Assembly (NCBI GenBank): GCA_014773175.1
Contig: VXCM01000804.1
Coordinates: forward strand, 68,616 to 132,615
DNA from: Lucifuga dentata
Lineage: Eukaryota; Chordata; Actinopteri; Ophidiiformes; Bythitidae
Length of the DNA stretch: 64,000 nucleotides
Direction of reading: 5' to 3'
The position numbers and the translations under genes are program-made. How positions within the stretch are numbered: the first letter of the stretch is position 1; each line of letters opens with the position of its first letter. The notes below the pieces were generated by a model. The model was given only the letters and a program-made list of their open reading frames with translations. It searched no databases and was not told the DNA's origin. Of this stretch, positions 43,908 to 57,713 are shown one piece after another.

Positions 43908-46900
43908 GAACATGCAAACTCTCCACACAGAAAGGACCTTTCTAATGCGAGGTGACAGCACTATTCACTGAGCCATCCCAAGAAACCTAATGCTACATGC
44001 TAAAACAGAAGCAAATGATGTGCTCCAATGTCATGTTGCCATTCCTCTCCTCCAGCATCCCTTAATGAGCTGAGATGGTACTCATTAAGCTTTTATTGTC
44101 CACTACAATTACAGCTGCTCCTTTCAGAGATAACACAAGCCACGCTGCTGTGATGTGATGTGAGCCATTATATAACCCAGCATGGTAGTATTTAGTAACG
44201 TCAAGTGGGGTTGTTGCAGTGTTCTAAGAACCATTTTTATTTCACTATAAAGTGGAAATCTTGACTTTAATGTATTATTATCTGCATGTTGCAGTCTGGT
44301 GTGAAAATACCTATTTTTATTTAATTACAGTAATTATGTGTTTACCCTCAAATTTGAATCATGCTTTAGAAAAACAATGTTTTAGACAGAATACAATCCT
44401 CGCCATGCTATCATTCATATTTCTTCATATCCTGTTCTCCTCATGCTTCAGTTGCTGGAATTGTCAGTTTATGACATGTTATGCATTCAACCCACGTTTT
44501 GCAGCTTTATTTATATCTTCTATGCTGTATGCTATTGCTATTTGCAGCCCATTTTCCCCATGGGGATCATTGGATCTCATCTGATCACCAAATTAGGCAT
44601 AAATTGTATTTTTTTTTAAATGTATTTAACTAAATACACTGAATCTTAAGTAAGCTGCACTTGCAACAAGATGCATGCATGTATCTTATTGATTTTACTC
44701 ACAATCTTTTGTGCTGTGTTTTCTTCATCCTGATTTGTCTCTTTTTTCAGGGTAAGAAAGGGACATTTTTTTTATGTCTGTTTGTGCAGGCGTCAACAAA
44801 CAGGAAGAAGCACTTTGATAGTTATTCCCATCACCAAAACATCAATAATTCTATGAAAAAATCATTAATGAATTTTATAGCTTTATTCTAGCACCTTCCT
44901 CAGCCTAATTTAGTTTTCATGTTTGATACCGTGACTGAATGCTGAAGTATTTTTAAAAGTTAAGTGTGTTTGGCAACATTAATTGGCCAAAAACGCAGAG
45001 TTCCAAATTAGAGAGTTGATGGATCACCTTTGTTCCTCAGGGGCACCCAGAGGTGTTGAAACTAATCCAGTAACTTGTCACCCATTCAGCTAATCATGAA
45101 ATTAGTTAGACTTAATTGGAAATGCTCCTTTCATTTGGTGACACCAAACTAGGAAATAAGACTAGAGAGTCATAAAAGGTACCCTGCAGCTTCCATCCTG
45201 AGACAGATGACTGCATTAATAAAGAAAAGTGTGTGTAGTTCATTATGTGGACCATTTATGAAATTTTAAATAATGAAACTCAGATGGTGCTAAATGTGAG
45301 GAGTCACATTTGTGTAGTGTCATGTGTGTGTGTGTCTGTGTATGATCAGAAATGGTTGGAGGTTGTCATTTACCAGGATATCTTGTTATTAGCTCTTTCC
45401 CCTTATGATGATGGTTTTGGAGAGAAGATAAAAGGCAGTGAAGCATGATGGACCCACATCTTTGTTTGTGTGTTTATGCATGCACATGTACAGTATTTCA
45501 TTTGTTTTTTTGTTTTTTTTTGGCAAATTCATAGTTACTCAAGAGCAGAGGATGTGAATTATAAATTATATTTGCTTGTGATGTTACTTCACAGTCATGT
45601 TTTTAGGACACATTTTCTACGTTCCATTTTATTGGTACCTCCAGCTTTTGATAACCTAAGATATAATGCACATTAACCTGCAGTATGTATGACCAATAAA
45701 AGCTAATATTCACTGACATCACATATTGGAAATATTGTGTTACAGCTAATTTATATTGGCATTTTGGATTCAATGCTGCCTTGTGAACAAATTAACTTTC
45801 CTTCTGTGTGCCTCCTTTCTGTCAGGATTTGGGAACATCTCTCCTCACACAGAAGGTGGGAGGATCTTCTGTATCATCTACGCTCTTTTGGGGATACCCC
45901 TGTTTGGATTCTTACTGGCTGGCGTCGGCGACCAGCTGGGAACCATCTTTGGGAAGGGCATTGCTAGAGTGGAGAAGATGATTGTGGTGAGCTTTTTTTG
46001 TATATATTTGTGTGCAATACAGTCATATATTTTGCATCTGTACTCAATAATCCTTGTATAAAAAGGCAGCTGTAAAATGATATTGCAAAAATGTTCTTTA
46101 ATGCTTTGCAGTATCTAAATGTCAAGATCAAAATACACTTTACAGAGGATTTGCAAAGCAGTTACAGGGTCGATAGAATTCTGGTTACCAAGTTAAAATG
46201 CACAAAGTTCATTTCAGCATTTAAAAGCTGAAAATTTGTTTTATATGGCATTCCAAATTTCAGTTATGCATCATTATTTATACTGCTTTTTGAACTCGTT
46301 GGTATGTTGCTACTGTATCTTGTTAGCTTTGTGTTCATGGCAATGGAAAAACTTACAGCACACAGATTTACGCGTCACTAGGAAATGATTGTGATAACCC
46401 TGTTTACCACATTGCAAATCACACATAAAGGATGCACATGCACACACAAACACACAAGTTTGTTACATATTTTGTACAGTTGTAAGGCACCACCAGTGGT
46501 GCAGGACACAGACACCATCAATGGCTTGTCAAGCACAGGCTGGTCGATGGTTAATCATTAGGTCTGGAAACTCAAAGACTGCTTGAAAAACCAACCAATC
46601 AACAAGCTGCTCCGGCCATGAGTCAATTAGCGTCTGACAGAACAATGACTGTCAACTTGTTTCCACACCAACACCAGATTAAATACACCAGAGACCTTTC
46701 ATTCTCACTATAAATATCCACAGTGTTTTTCCTTGGTTCTTTATGAGCGCCGTCTCCATTTGTATTGCTTCATCATTTATCATAAAGGCTGTGCCAGCTA
46801 ATTGAGGACATTGTCTAAGGGATTATTGATTCATTGTCTGTGGGCTATGAGGTGGTCAGTGGACATTCCCAGGAGAGAAGGACAAAGCTGGGAGCTGGCT

Positions 46901-48424
46901 AGAAATAGCTGGACTATAGATATGAAAGAAGCTGAATATTGTGCTGTGGAGATTCAATTGGGAAAATACCTCAGATTGAATAGGTCTTTTGGAAAGCATC
47001 AGTGTTTGGTCTTAAATTTAGTCTTGTAAGGTTGTGTCTTCTCCACTGTTAACTCTGTAGCTCTCCTCCCCATTGCTTATTGAAGTAAGGACATTAGACA
47101 TCACAGACTTATGATCTAAGGTGTGCCTGCGTTATATACTTCCTCATAAAGACACTGGGCTTCGTGCTTATGTAATGTGAAGTGGAAAAAAAAAAAGTCA
47201 AGATACATAGGAACCCATTTGAAAGCATCAATTCAAACAGAGGCAGCAAGAAAGCAATTATCAGATATTATAGTAATGCAAAGGAAAACTATAGGATCCA
47301 TTTCAAAATGAAATCTTAGCCCTGGCAGTGAAAAAAGTAATCCTGATTTCAACATTTGATAGCACAGCTTACACTGAAATGAATCCATATCTGCTGTGTT
47401 TGGCACAGTAATGACATTACATTTGGCATGTCATGCAGCATATTTCCTCAGCTTGGGCAGGTGTGACAGCTGACTATGAAAATAAAGTCACATGAGCGCA
47501 TCAGCCTGACATTTGAGATGTTAGAAAATGGCAACGTGTTCCTGGAATGAGGTCAGATGAAGTGACTCATCACACAGTGAAGTGACCAAAGTAAAATCCT
47601 GTGATAATGAGTGGAGTTAATTTCCTTGCAGCCACTTTCATTGCATTGCTTATTCAGAAAAAGGTGCTGAGCTAAAAGAAACTACAGAGACCAGTTGATG
47701 TGAGTTTATGTTGGCAAATTAACATTTAATTCTTGATATATTTCATTGCCTGAGAACTCAAAAGCATCAACCCTTTTAAAAAAATCAAGCATATTTATTT
47801 ACATCCGTCACCTCCACACACTTTAGTTCCCCTGCTCTGGTAGATTATCTTTCAAGGGTTCCCTCTCTCTCTCTCACTCCCACTGATTTAACAGCAGAGT
47901 TGATTTCTCGATTTGTAGTTCTACTTCCATCCGCTTCTTTTCACAGAAATGGAAAGTCAGCCAAACAAAGATTCGCGTCATCTCCACACTGCTCTTCATC
48001 CTCTTTGGGTGCCTCATCTTCGTGGCCCTGCCTGCCGTCATCTTCAAACACATCGAGGGCTGGAGCGCACTGGAGTCCATCTACTTTGTAGTGATCACTC
48101 TCACCACCATCGGCTTTGGAGACTTTGTCGCTGGAGAAAAAGGTCACTTTATTTCCTTTTGCCTTTATAGACACCTTTAATATTTATATTTTGAGACTTG
48201 TTGAGAATTGCAATGTATTACAATTAAATCAGCCAGACTGTCTCATCTGATGTGACCTGTTCCAACAAACCTCCCACTGATCAACTATTACATTCTGCCT
48301 ATTATGTTACAATGCATTTACAGATTTGGACTTGTCTGTGTACTGATTTCCTTATGATTATGAAACCCTGCAATATGTTTACTATTCTGTTATCTACATA
48401 CAGCAGTAGTTGATACATTAAACA

Positions 48425-48488
<64 letters not shown>

Positions 48489-51400
48489 TGCAGAGGATTT
48501 TAGGTGGATTTGACCTGTTTATCAGATAACAGGGAAGAGGCAGATAGGAAAAATCACAAACACTTAGCTGCTAGATTAAATTTTCATGAGTAGGGCTAAT
48601 GATTATAGATTAGATTATACCACCTGTACCAATCCTAGTTAAACTAATCAGCCAGGTCTGCTGTTAGCTAAACTGGAGCTGTAATGGCTGATTACCTAAC
48701 TGCAAAAAGAGCAGGCTTGCTGTGGCTCATGTTCACACTTTCATCTCACACTTGTTTTTAGGAAATATATTATATATATTATAAGGACATATCTTATCAA
48801 ATATGCCTCATGCCTCGATCACTTACATCTATATATCTACATATATCTTAACATTATGCATAAACTTAGATTTATTTAGATTGATTTCCAATATCTATAC
48901 CAATATTGTATGTATATGAAACATTGATGCATATATGCATTTAATATACCTACATCTGAACTGATATGTCCATACTCATAAGTAAAAACATTTTACTTTA
49001 GAAACTTTATGATCCTCTCATGAGCATAAACTAAAGACACTTTCAGATCTGAATTTCTAAATTAGACATAACTTTACCCAGAACTATTTGATTCGGGACC
49101 ATTGTTTCTTCAGAGAGTTCCTTGCTTGCATTCCCAACGTGGTTCAAGTACTGTGAACATAATGGAAATCAGAACATCATCTGCACAAATAGATAGAAGT
49201 CTTGAAACCTTGCTGTTGCTGTTTTACTTTGTATAAAACAACCTAAAACAGGAGTACTTAAAAGTGATGGTTGTCCACCTGTTTGCCTGTGTCTGACCAA
49301 TCAGTTCCTGAACCATTACAGGGTACGTTCCCTGAAAGAAGAACTAAAAGATAGTTCTGGAACTCCAAAATGGGTCCAGGTTGGTGTGAAACAAAGTTCC
49401 TAAAGATGTTCCTGCAGCACAAAAGGCAAGAGCATATCCATATTTAGAGATTTACCTGAACATTCTGGTATGTAATGGAGACTTAATTGAGATTTTCTTA
49501 CACTAAATGTCTTCAAATAAATCTAAAAGCACATGAAAAGGCTCATTAAATAATACAAGTCTGAATGGGAGCTACTTATGCATGTGGCTCTACAGCATAA
49601 GACTCTTGTTACTCAATGTATCCTTCATCCTTTTGCTCTTCCTCTTACATTGTTACAGTTGCATGAAGAACTCTTAACCCAGAATGATGTAACACAGTTA
49701 TGTAACACACTTTGCTGTTTTGGTTCTGCAGGTGGTTCAGAGAGTCCTGAGTATCTAAACTACTACAAGCCTGTGGTGTGGTTTTGGATCCTGGTGGGCC
49801 TGGCATACTTTGCTGCTGTGCTCAGTATGATCGGAGACTGGTTCCGGGTCATCTCCAAAAGAACAAAGGAGGAGGTACGTACATGTAGCGCTGTGCTGTG
49901 TGTTACTGTGTGACACTGGAGGTGAAGGGGGGGGAGATAAGGAATTTAACTAAAGTAAATTTTCCCTTCGATCAAAGATATTTCAATCCAAAATCCTTTC
50001 TTTCATCCAATCTGAAGAGCAGAGAGTTGTGTGTACTCATTCGGCACATTGATTAGCAGTGTCCAGTCCACAAACTGGCAGGTCTGGTTGGAGGGGTTTG
50101 ATGTTTGATTGAACTTCAACAACTACCCCTTTCAGCCCCATGAGTCACTAATTTGTCATGGTCGGTGAAGGAGAAGAGGAAGACAGAGGGATTCACAAGG
50201 GAGATGAGATGATGGTGGAGGAGGTCTTAAATTTCCCAGCTACACTTTATTTAGACTCTGTATCACATGAACCAAGCTTGTATTTGGCATTGTCAAAATA
50301 ATGCTAAACCTAGATTTTGTCTGCTAATAGCATTCAAACTCCTTTCAAAATTGCAATTTTGCATTATGCATGTTTAGAGGAAAGTAAAACCTGACCTCTA
50401 CATCAGCTGCAGGGGTGACACATTCTTTTTTGTCATTTTTAGAAAAATTTACAGGTACATCAACTAGAAGGACAGTCATTAGAATGCATACCTCCATCCA
50501 GGCTGAATAAGCCTGGACAAAATTTGCCTTTTTCTACTAATATACTGGCAAAATGAGAAAGAAACGACTATAATAATAGGGCTTAATTTGTCAGAAGAAA
50601 TTCAAATAAATTGACAAAAATTTTGAAAAAGGGCTGGGTAATCCTGCTAAAAACCCAACCAACAAAAAGATGTGGGTGAAAACATAGCATCTTTAGCAAA
50701 GGTGATAATATCATTGCAACTCCCACCTATTCTGCACAATTCCACCCTACACACCTCATTTCAGGTTTAACAAGCAATAGATAGTCAGTTGCACCTTACA
50801 ATAAGAGAGTAATACCCTCAGTGTTTTCCACTTTAGAGCTGATTCTCCCTCCTTATTTCATGTACAGTAAAAACCATCTCATACAAGAGCTGGATTAAAT
50901 ATTTGTTGTGTTTCCAGTAGCTGCTGCTGAGTAATAGGATGTCTTCTTGTTCTATCAGCAACATTACTTCCATGCAAAAGGATGGGGAAACCATATAGCT
51001 ATGCAAAGATACACACACAGAAGTAGACACATGCTTGAGTAAATCAGCCTAATGTTCATCTTAATTTTTTATTACATATATCTCATAAAAAAAGGGAGAA
51101 GTCTCTGGCAGTCTACTGCAGTAATTCTTGCAATATTACGAATAACTGTGAAGCTCTATGGAGAGTTTTACTGAGAGAAGTTTTGGGGGGTGGTGGNTGG
51201 GGTGAGGAGAGAGAAAGCGAGGAGAACGGGAAGAAAGCACGTTCTGAAGAGTGTGAATACTCGATACATACACCATGAATTTTAACCAAGCACTGTGAAA
51301 TGTGCTTTAAACCACTACACCTCTGAGCATAATAAATAAATAAAGGCTCTGGAAAGAGAGTCCTAATGCATTCTGAAGGTGTGATCACTCATGTGTTTTC

Positions 51401-52585
51401 TCTCCTCTTTCCTCTGTTGCCTCTCAAGGGCCATATGTGTAGAGGAAGAAATATAAACAGAGTGTGCCAACCATATTTAAAGCTATTCTCTAGATACGTG
51501 AACCACTGGATCAAATGGACCGTTTCTTCAGAGAGACCACAGCAGTCACTCTTGCCCTTTTCAATATAGTCTGAAACAGGGACCATGCAATAAATTCTAC
51601 CTTCATTAAGTTGTATAATGTTAATCTTTTCTTGACAGAGAGGTATTGATTTAACTCTGTGGTATATCTGAGACTGCAGTTAGTGAGTTTGCTTTATAAT
51701 GATGTAAGCAAAAAGGCCTTGACAAAACATTACAGAGACCATTTGATAAAATGGGTATCCTTCAAATGAGGAGAGTTTTTAAAACAGTTCCTGCATGCAG
51801 TTGCAATGCCATGTAAAGGTAATGTAAGTTTGACAGAATAATAATTATGAAGAAGAACAAAATGTTTCCCTGTATCACAGATAATTTTCATGTCTTTGCA
51901 AATTGATATTATAGTAAAATGAATGGAAACCAACAGCTGACTGGTATCAAAAATTGGCAAATGTTTGGCATAATATCAAGTGTATATGATTCATAGTTGA
52001 TGGGACTAAATATTTTAAAAAAACAAAAACAAAAACAAACCTCTAACATGATTCTTTAATGTACTTGGTGCCCAAACACCATGAAGCAAAGACACAGAGA
52101 CCCTGCAGCAGAAATAACTGCAGAATCAGCAGGACACATCAGCATGTGGATTATGGAAGGAAGAAATTAAACGTATGCTTTGTTTGATCACCTGCACGCC
52201 TCATTCTGTCCCCTCTGTCCATCTGTAGGTTGGGGAGTTTCGGGCTCATGCAGCTGAGTGGACAGCCAACGTGTCAGCAGAGTTTAAAGAGACTCGCCGG
52301 AGGCTCAGTGTCGATATCTACGACAAGTTCCAGCGTGCTGCATCCATCAAGCGCAAGCTGTCAGCTGAGCTGGGTATTAACGCATCTGTCAACCAGGAAA
52401 TGACCCCAGGCAAGAGGACGCTGTCGACCAACCTGGGGGAGGACAGGGAGGCTTATCCTAACTTGACTCTCTCTCTCAGTCCCGTCTCAGGGACCTTGTC
52501 CCGGAACGGCAGCCTGTACCTGAATGGCCTCAGCCCAGACTATGCTGACCGGCGAGAGATTGCTATCATTGAAAATCTCAAGTGA
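35849..52585 (+). CDS. kcnk2: TREK-1 two-pore-domain potassium channel (K2P2.1), complete
   Basis: Background leak K+ channel of neurons and muscle, gated by stretch, lipids, heat and pH. Coding pieces: A at 35849 (first base of ATG), 37113-37426, 41060-41177, 45826-45986, 47947-48142, 49732-49874, 52229-52585; all phases agree, giving 429 residues (human isoforms 411-426). Seen in order: [14 protein letters not shown]-terminus; TM1 ([17 protein letters not shown]); cap Cys in HTCVNSSE; pore 1 with filter TIGFG, its first Gly codon split by an intron; TM2/TM3 ([20 protein letters not shown]); pore 2 filter TIGFGD; TM4 ([19 protein letters not shown]). The tail has [15 protein letters not shown] with the proton-sensing Glu region and [15 protein letters not shown] with conserved PKA/PKC-type Ser sites. 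It ends IAIIENLK. N-terminus and C-terminus identify KCNK2, not KCNK10. Met43 (ATG 37238) matches the known alternative start. Confidence 0.96.
36947..37002. repeat. GGAT tetranucleotide microsatellite
   Basis: About a dozen GGAT units in kcnk2 intron 1, ending about 110 bases before the exon 2 acceptor. Confidence 0.95.
37850..37914 (-). mobile_element. Severely truncated retroposon with 14-bp target duplication
   Basis: A 37-base insert (37864-37900) is flanked by perfect copies of CCCAGCTCACTGTT at 37850-37863 and 37901-37914. On the minus strand the insert reads TGACCCCTGAAGGGAAAGCC then GAAAGGAAAAGAAGAAG, the 3' end of a widespread fish LINE-type repeat with a GAA-rich tail. It lies in kcnk2 intron 2. 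Confidence 0.7.
40093..40148. repeat. GA then GGAA microsatellite
   Basis: Compound array in kcnk2 intron 2. A second GA array lies at 40766-40795. Confidence 0.9.
41400..41560. mobile_element. Probable 3' end of a LINE-type repeat
   Basis: After a short TTCAA array comes CTTTATTAATCCCACAGGGG then GAAATT, a sequence I recognise as common at the ends of dispersed fish LINE copies. The rest is AT-rich and decayed. It lies in kcnk2 intron 3. The family and right limit are uncertain. Confidence 0.4.
42991..43024. repeat. TG microsatellite
   Basis: Dinucleotide array in kcnk2 intron 3. Confidence 0.9.
43795..43980. mobile_element. Degenerate interspersed repeat of common fish type, split by a CA array
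   Basis: Reads CCTGCATCTTTTTGGCCTGC, AGGAAACCAGAGCACCCAGA, a CA array (43872-43902), then GAACATGCAAACTCTCCACA, GAAAGG, and GGTGACAGCACTATTCACTG. These blocks in this order are the hallmark of a very abundant dispersed repeat in fish genomes. No coding capacity remains. Confidence 0.6.
48429..48487. repeat. TG microsatellite, about 29 units
   Basis: Perfect array in kcnk2 intron 5. Confidence 0.95.
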
Positions 52586-52886
52586 AGAGAAAGATGGAAA
52601 TGGAATTTAGGGAGCTCTGTGAAACACATATGGTGGTGAATCACTGGAAATACAGTATATTAACAAAGCTTACACACATTCACACATTCACACAGGCGTG
52701 TACACACACACATACAGCATGTGTGCACACACTTGTGTTTACTGACTGAACATCTGTGATAAAGTACCCACGCACATTCATTAAGTGGACTGTACTTCAT
52801 TGATTGGAAACCTTAATTAAGAGTGACTTAAGCGCAGCTGAAACTCCATACTATTGCATGCTCCTTTTACGTGTACACAACACTTT

Positions 52887-52939
<53 letters not shown>

Positions 52940-53080
52940 ACACTTCTGGTGTCTTAGCTTGTTTTCAATTGTTGTACAAACTCCAACTTCCCTTTATCAT
53001 GTGTGTGCCAACTTGATCACCAGCTGTGCTTGTGATCGAGCCAAATCCAACTGGAATAAATGATTGTATCAGAGATGTGA
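52586..53080 (+). other. kcnk2: kcnk2 3' UTR (proximal part)
   Basis: Follows the kcnk2 stop at 52583-52585. It carries a CA array at 52889-52934 and an AATAAA at 53055-53060 that could serve as a proximal poly(A) signal. A longer UTR is possible because the downstream sequence shows no other gene. Confidence 0.4.
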
Positions 53081-56000
53081 GTTTAAGAAACTTCTCTAAA
53101 AAAAAACAAAAACAAAAAAAAAACATATTGAAGTATCAACATACAGCTTTATGTGTGTTTCTCATATAATCACTTACAGGACATGCCTGTAAAGATAGAT
53201 AAACATGCGTTCATCAAATGTAGAAAGCAATAGGCTTGTACATATTTATATCTCCTGTTGATTCTTCAGAGGCTCTGAAATCTGCATCAGATAAAGAGGA
53301 TCCTCTCTGCAAAAACACTTACAATCAACATCTGTTCTCCAACAAAGCAGAACACAAACCTATTTTTAAGGAATGTGGATTTGTCTTCTCCTTACAGTAT
53401 GTATCACATCCTGTACATGCCTTGCATTTGTCAGTCAATCTTCCTTCACTAAAAAAGATGAATGTTGACGTTGTTGTTCCTTCACAAAGGACATTCAACT
53501 TTTTACCCTAAGGAATAATCCACCTGTGCCTTACTGAAAAACACACTGAACATAAGATGGTAATGCATGTATGCCTGAGCACAGTAATAACAGAAGACAC
53601 AAGCATCCCATGTGGAGAAGAAATTAAAGGAAGAAGAAGATATGATTCTATTCTTATGGAACTGATGGATTTACAGTATGTACATAGTCTTTTTATGTTA
53701 AATGAGGGGATTTCTGCTTTCTGTCTGCCAGTGTGTGTTATTTGTTTTGTACCAGACTCCCCGTGTTCAGACAACCTTTTAGTTACATTAATCCCACAGT
53801 GCCAGGCTCACTGATCAAACCCCACTCCCTCATGTGCCAAAGTAATGATCCTGGTGTCCTGATAGAGAAATCTGAGAGAGGTTTTCAATCACACAAAAGA
53901 TAAGATCAAAGGATCAGGAGGGCTTTGTGTTTTTTGTTATATCCCACTGTCATGGTTTCTGTATGAAGCTGAAAGTGAGATTTTGGCGAATCTACACTGT
54001 TTAGTCCACTTGAAAAAAAAAATCCCTGGCATGTATGTATGGTACTGGAAGAATATCTGTACCTCTGTACCTTATCTGTTTCCACAACTCTCAAATAGGA
54101 ATCTGCAATATATCCTCAGTCGATAAAGGTGTTATGTTTTTCCAGTATTGAATGTACATCATCAGAGATATTTATACCACTGCAGTGACAACATTTGAGA
54201 GTGCATATCTAAAAAACATATTGAAAAATGAGCCACCACGCTAAATTTCACTGAAATCGGCCATTAACATTCATTTATAGTGTTAACTTGTCCTGCTTCA
54301 GCCTCCAGACCATGGTCAGGAAGCACAAGGGAGGTCTCTTCAGGATCCCTGTTGCTACTTTCAGCCACTGGCACAGAAAACTCAGGGACTCTGCTTGTTT
54401 CTTGAGGAGCCATAGCCTTTAATTTTAAACTTCACACTGTGCATTCCCAATTAAAGCAGTTATGCTAACCTGCTCCAATTGGCAACATCAACTCAACATC
54501 ACGCTTACTGCACCAAGCTGTCTCTCAAAAGAAGCTGTAATACCCTCACAACAATAGGCTAAAAACCTCTTCTAGATCTTGGATCCTGAATATGATTTAG
54601 ATCACCTCCAACATTTAATCACTTCTTCCTCAAACAAACACATGGCGGAGATCACATAACCTCCTTGGTGGCAGTAAAAATGCCTCTGCAGGTGGTTGGG
54701 TTTCAATTAAAGGTTATGGAAATGGCAGACGTCATTATGGCGAGTTCAGATTTAGGATATATACAGTATATCTGCATAGGTTGATTGCTGCAAAGGTGGA
54801 TGATGAAGCAAAATTTTCAGATTGTGTGATTGTTGGATGCTTTGAACTGTCTCGGTTGCGTCTTGTGATATTATAATTGAATCCTTTTTAGCCAGGAACA
54901 CATATGTTCTGTAGAGACTCAGCTATCCAGGCATCTAGCAGATGGTTCACCAGTCATCCAAGTAGCTTCTTCTTCTTCCTCTGAAAGGCATTCACATCTT
55001 GGGCTGGATGATTCCTTGGGTCACATGGGAGTTACATGAGGGTTGTTGGAGTCACACGGTGGCCATGTGACAGTTGTCGGAGTTGTTAGAGTCACAAATA
55101 GAGGTGCAAAATCTGCTCTGCATTTGAAGACCCTGGGATAGGGATTGACAGCTCACGCGAGGAATGGTCCTCCTATGGTGGACTATGCATTTTTCTTGCG
55201 TTTTTTTTTTTTTTTTTTTNTTTTTTTTTTTTTTTTTTTGGTCTTCATAATATAGAGACTATACTTGTTGGGGATTTTGCTTAGAACTGAAAATGCTATA
55301 GACTAAACAGAAACTTCAGCATTTGTGAACTGCTGATTTGTCATGTAAAGTGTGCAGCACTTTACATGGCTTTACAAAACAAACTCACAGCACAGTGTGT
55401 CTTATTACAGTCTGTCATGTGGTAAACAAGAGTTACAGGCTGATATGATTTTGAATTTAACATTCTATTTTAGAAATATCTTGAATGTCACGTCTTGCCT
55501 GCTACCTTGAGCATGAACATTGACTTGAGCAGAGCCTGACTGTACTTAATGACCATCAAATGTCAACTCTCATCAAGTCAAAGAGGAATCTCCAAGACTG
55601 TGAGGAAGATAAGACGAAGACAAGAGATTTTTTTCAAATAGGGTTGGGTTTTTCAAAAGCTGTCTGTCATAAAGAAAGCATCTGCTGTGTCCTAATAACC
55701 TTGCAATACTTTGACGGAAAGGTTATTTTTATGCTAAGATGCCTGGAGGGAAGCATCCCGAGCCTTAGTGCTGCATCTCAAAGCAATGACCCTTGGCTGA
55801 CAGGTCGTCTTTTGCTTTTTCCCAATTGGCCGTGTGATTGACAGTTACTGAGAGTGCTTTGTCAGGCATGTGTTAAGATGTGCATCCATGTGTTTACATT
55901 GTGTGTGAGTGTGCATGAATGACTGTGTGCATGTGAATTGAGAAAGGCCATTTCACTTCCACCAACACAATCATTTTCACATCACAGCCTTTTTTTTTTT

Positions 56001-57713
56001 TTCATCGTGGCAATTTTTAATCAAGCCTTTTTCTTAGCTCCACCACGTTGAATGTATCTCTCAGCTGTTCCTGATGGTATGGATGAGCTTCATTATAAAT
56101 GTAAGCAAGTTTATGATCTGATTTATGTATGTAAAGGAGATCAAATTAGCTCAGTTGGTATGCTGTGAAAAGAAGTGTGGGTGTATTCAGACGCTGGCCC
56201 TCGTTTATTATATTACTGATGATGCCATAATATTTATGATAGACTGCATCAATCATACTCTGTGAGATAATGACAGAAAGCAGGTTTAGCTTAGATTTTT
56301 GTTAGATTTCAGAAAATCTAAGAAAATCATAATAAATCATCTATCTCTGGTAACAAGATTTGTTTTTTCATAAATCACAATTTTGGCTTGGATTTGGTTC
56401 AAATGTATGCATGAGAATCTTTAAGAAAATGAAAAGAAATTATTTATCACACTGTCTGTTCAAATTAGAACACTATATTACATGAGTGGTCATGTACATG
56501 TGCATTAAAAAAACAACTTGATTTCAGCAAGTGTTGCATGCTACTTTATGTATTACTTCCAATGTTATCTGATGTGTCTATAAGGCTAAATTTTGCTTAA
56601 TTACAGTATCACAACCAAATGCTTTTCAGTGTGTTAATACTGTATGTTAATGTCCCCGCAAATCATGATAAACTTTTCAGATGGTTTAGAATAAAAGATT
56701 TTATAAGTAAACNTAATGTCCCCGCAAATCATGATAAACTTTTCAGATGGTTTAGAATAAAAGATTTTATAAGTAAACAATCAAAGTCACTGTTTTCTTC
56801 CAGCACTGAAAAAATGACTCAACCAAAAACCTCTGATGCTCATTTTCATAATGCATCCTAAATAAAATCAAATTACGCACTTTTTTCCTATATGAATCTG
56901 CTCATTGTCTGATCTTTTGTTTTGTATACTTGCACGTATTCCTTTACTCAACATATACCACAATGAATATTTCCATGAGGCCCTTTTTTTTTTTTTTTTT
57001 TTNTTTTTTTTTTTTTTTTTAGTAGCTCCACAATAAGGACACACTAGTGTTGTAACCACATAAAAGCAATGAGGGAAACTGCCTGATAATGGATCTGAGC
57101 TGCCACATTGATCTGAGTCACAAGTCACAAAACGTTCTTCGTGGGTCACAAGCACAGCATGAACCAACAGAGCTGCCACTCTTGAATTACTCCTAGCTGG
57201 ACTTCATTTAACTATTTTTTTTTTTTTTTTTTTTNTTTTTTTTTTTTTTTTTTTTAGGTTTTTATGTTTTTGTTTCATACAGCAGTGTGTCCTCTACTAA
57301 TTTACAAAATAAAACAAATACCACACAAGACAGTGCAGCCTTCCATCTGGTCAGTTTAACAGTAATCAGTGGTGGAAGCAAAAGCTTTAACAGAAATACC
57401 ACAATGGACAAATAATCCATCACAAATGTAATTCCTGCAAAATCAGCAACAGTAATCAAGTATTAGCATTTAAAATGAGAAGAATGGATCCTGTTCATGT
57501 TTAATTATGGAAATGGAAAATTTCAAAATTGTGAATTCCAGCAGTGTTGAAACCCTCATAGCTCCAGTTTTGGAGAATTTGGAAAACATTCTTGACATTT
57601 ACTGCAGGTTCTGTTACAGTTTTCCTTTATGTGAACTGACAAGTTACTCAACAAGCCTAAAACCCGAGAGTGACACAGCTTATCCCCTCAGCCTCCATCC
57701 AGTCAACAGAACC
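53081..57713. other. Gene-free spacer between kcnk2 and the TTAA element
   Basis: No supported gene on either strand. It holds T-runs with N at 55220 and 57003, plus 57235 in a long T-tract, and a false duplication at N 56713. Open frames here are short and featureless. Confidence 0.45.
56648..56778. repeat. False duplication around N 56713
   Basis: The segment starting TAATGTCCCCGCAAATCATG and ending TTATAAGTAAAC is present on both sides of the N with no mismatch, about 65 bases per copy. Confidence 0.85.
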
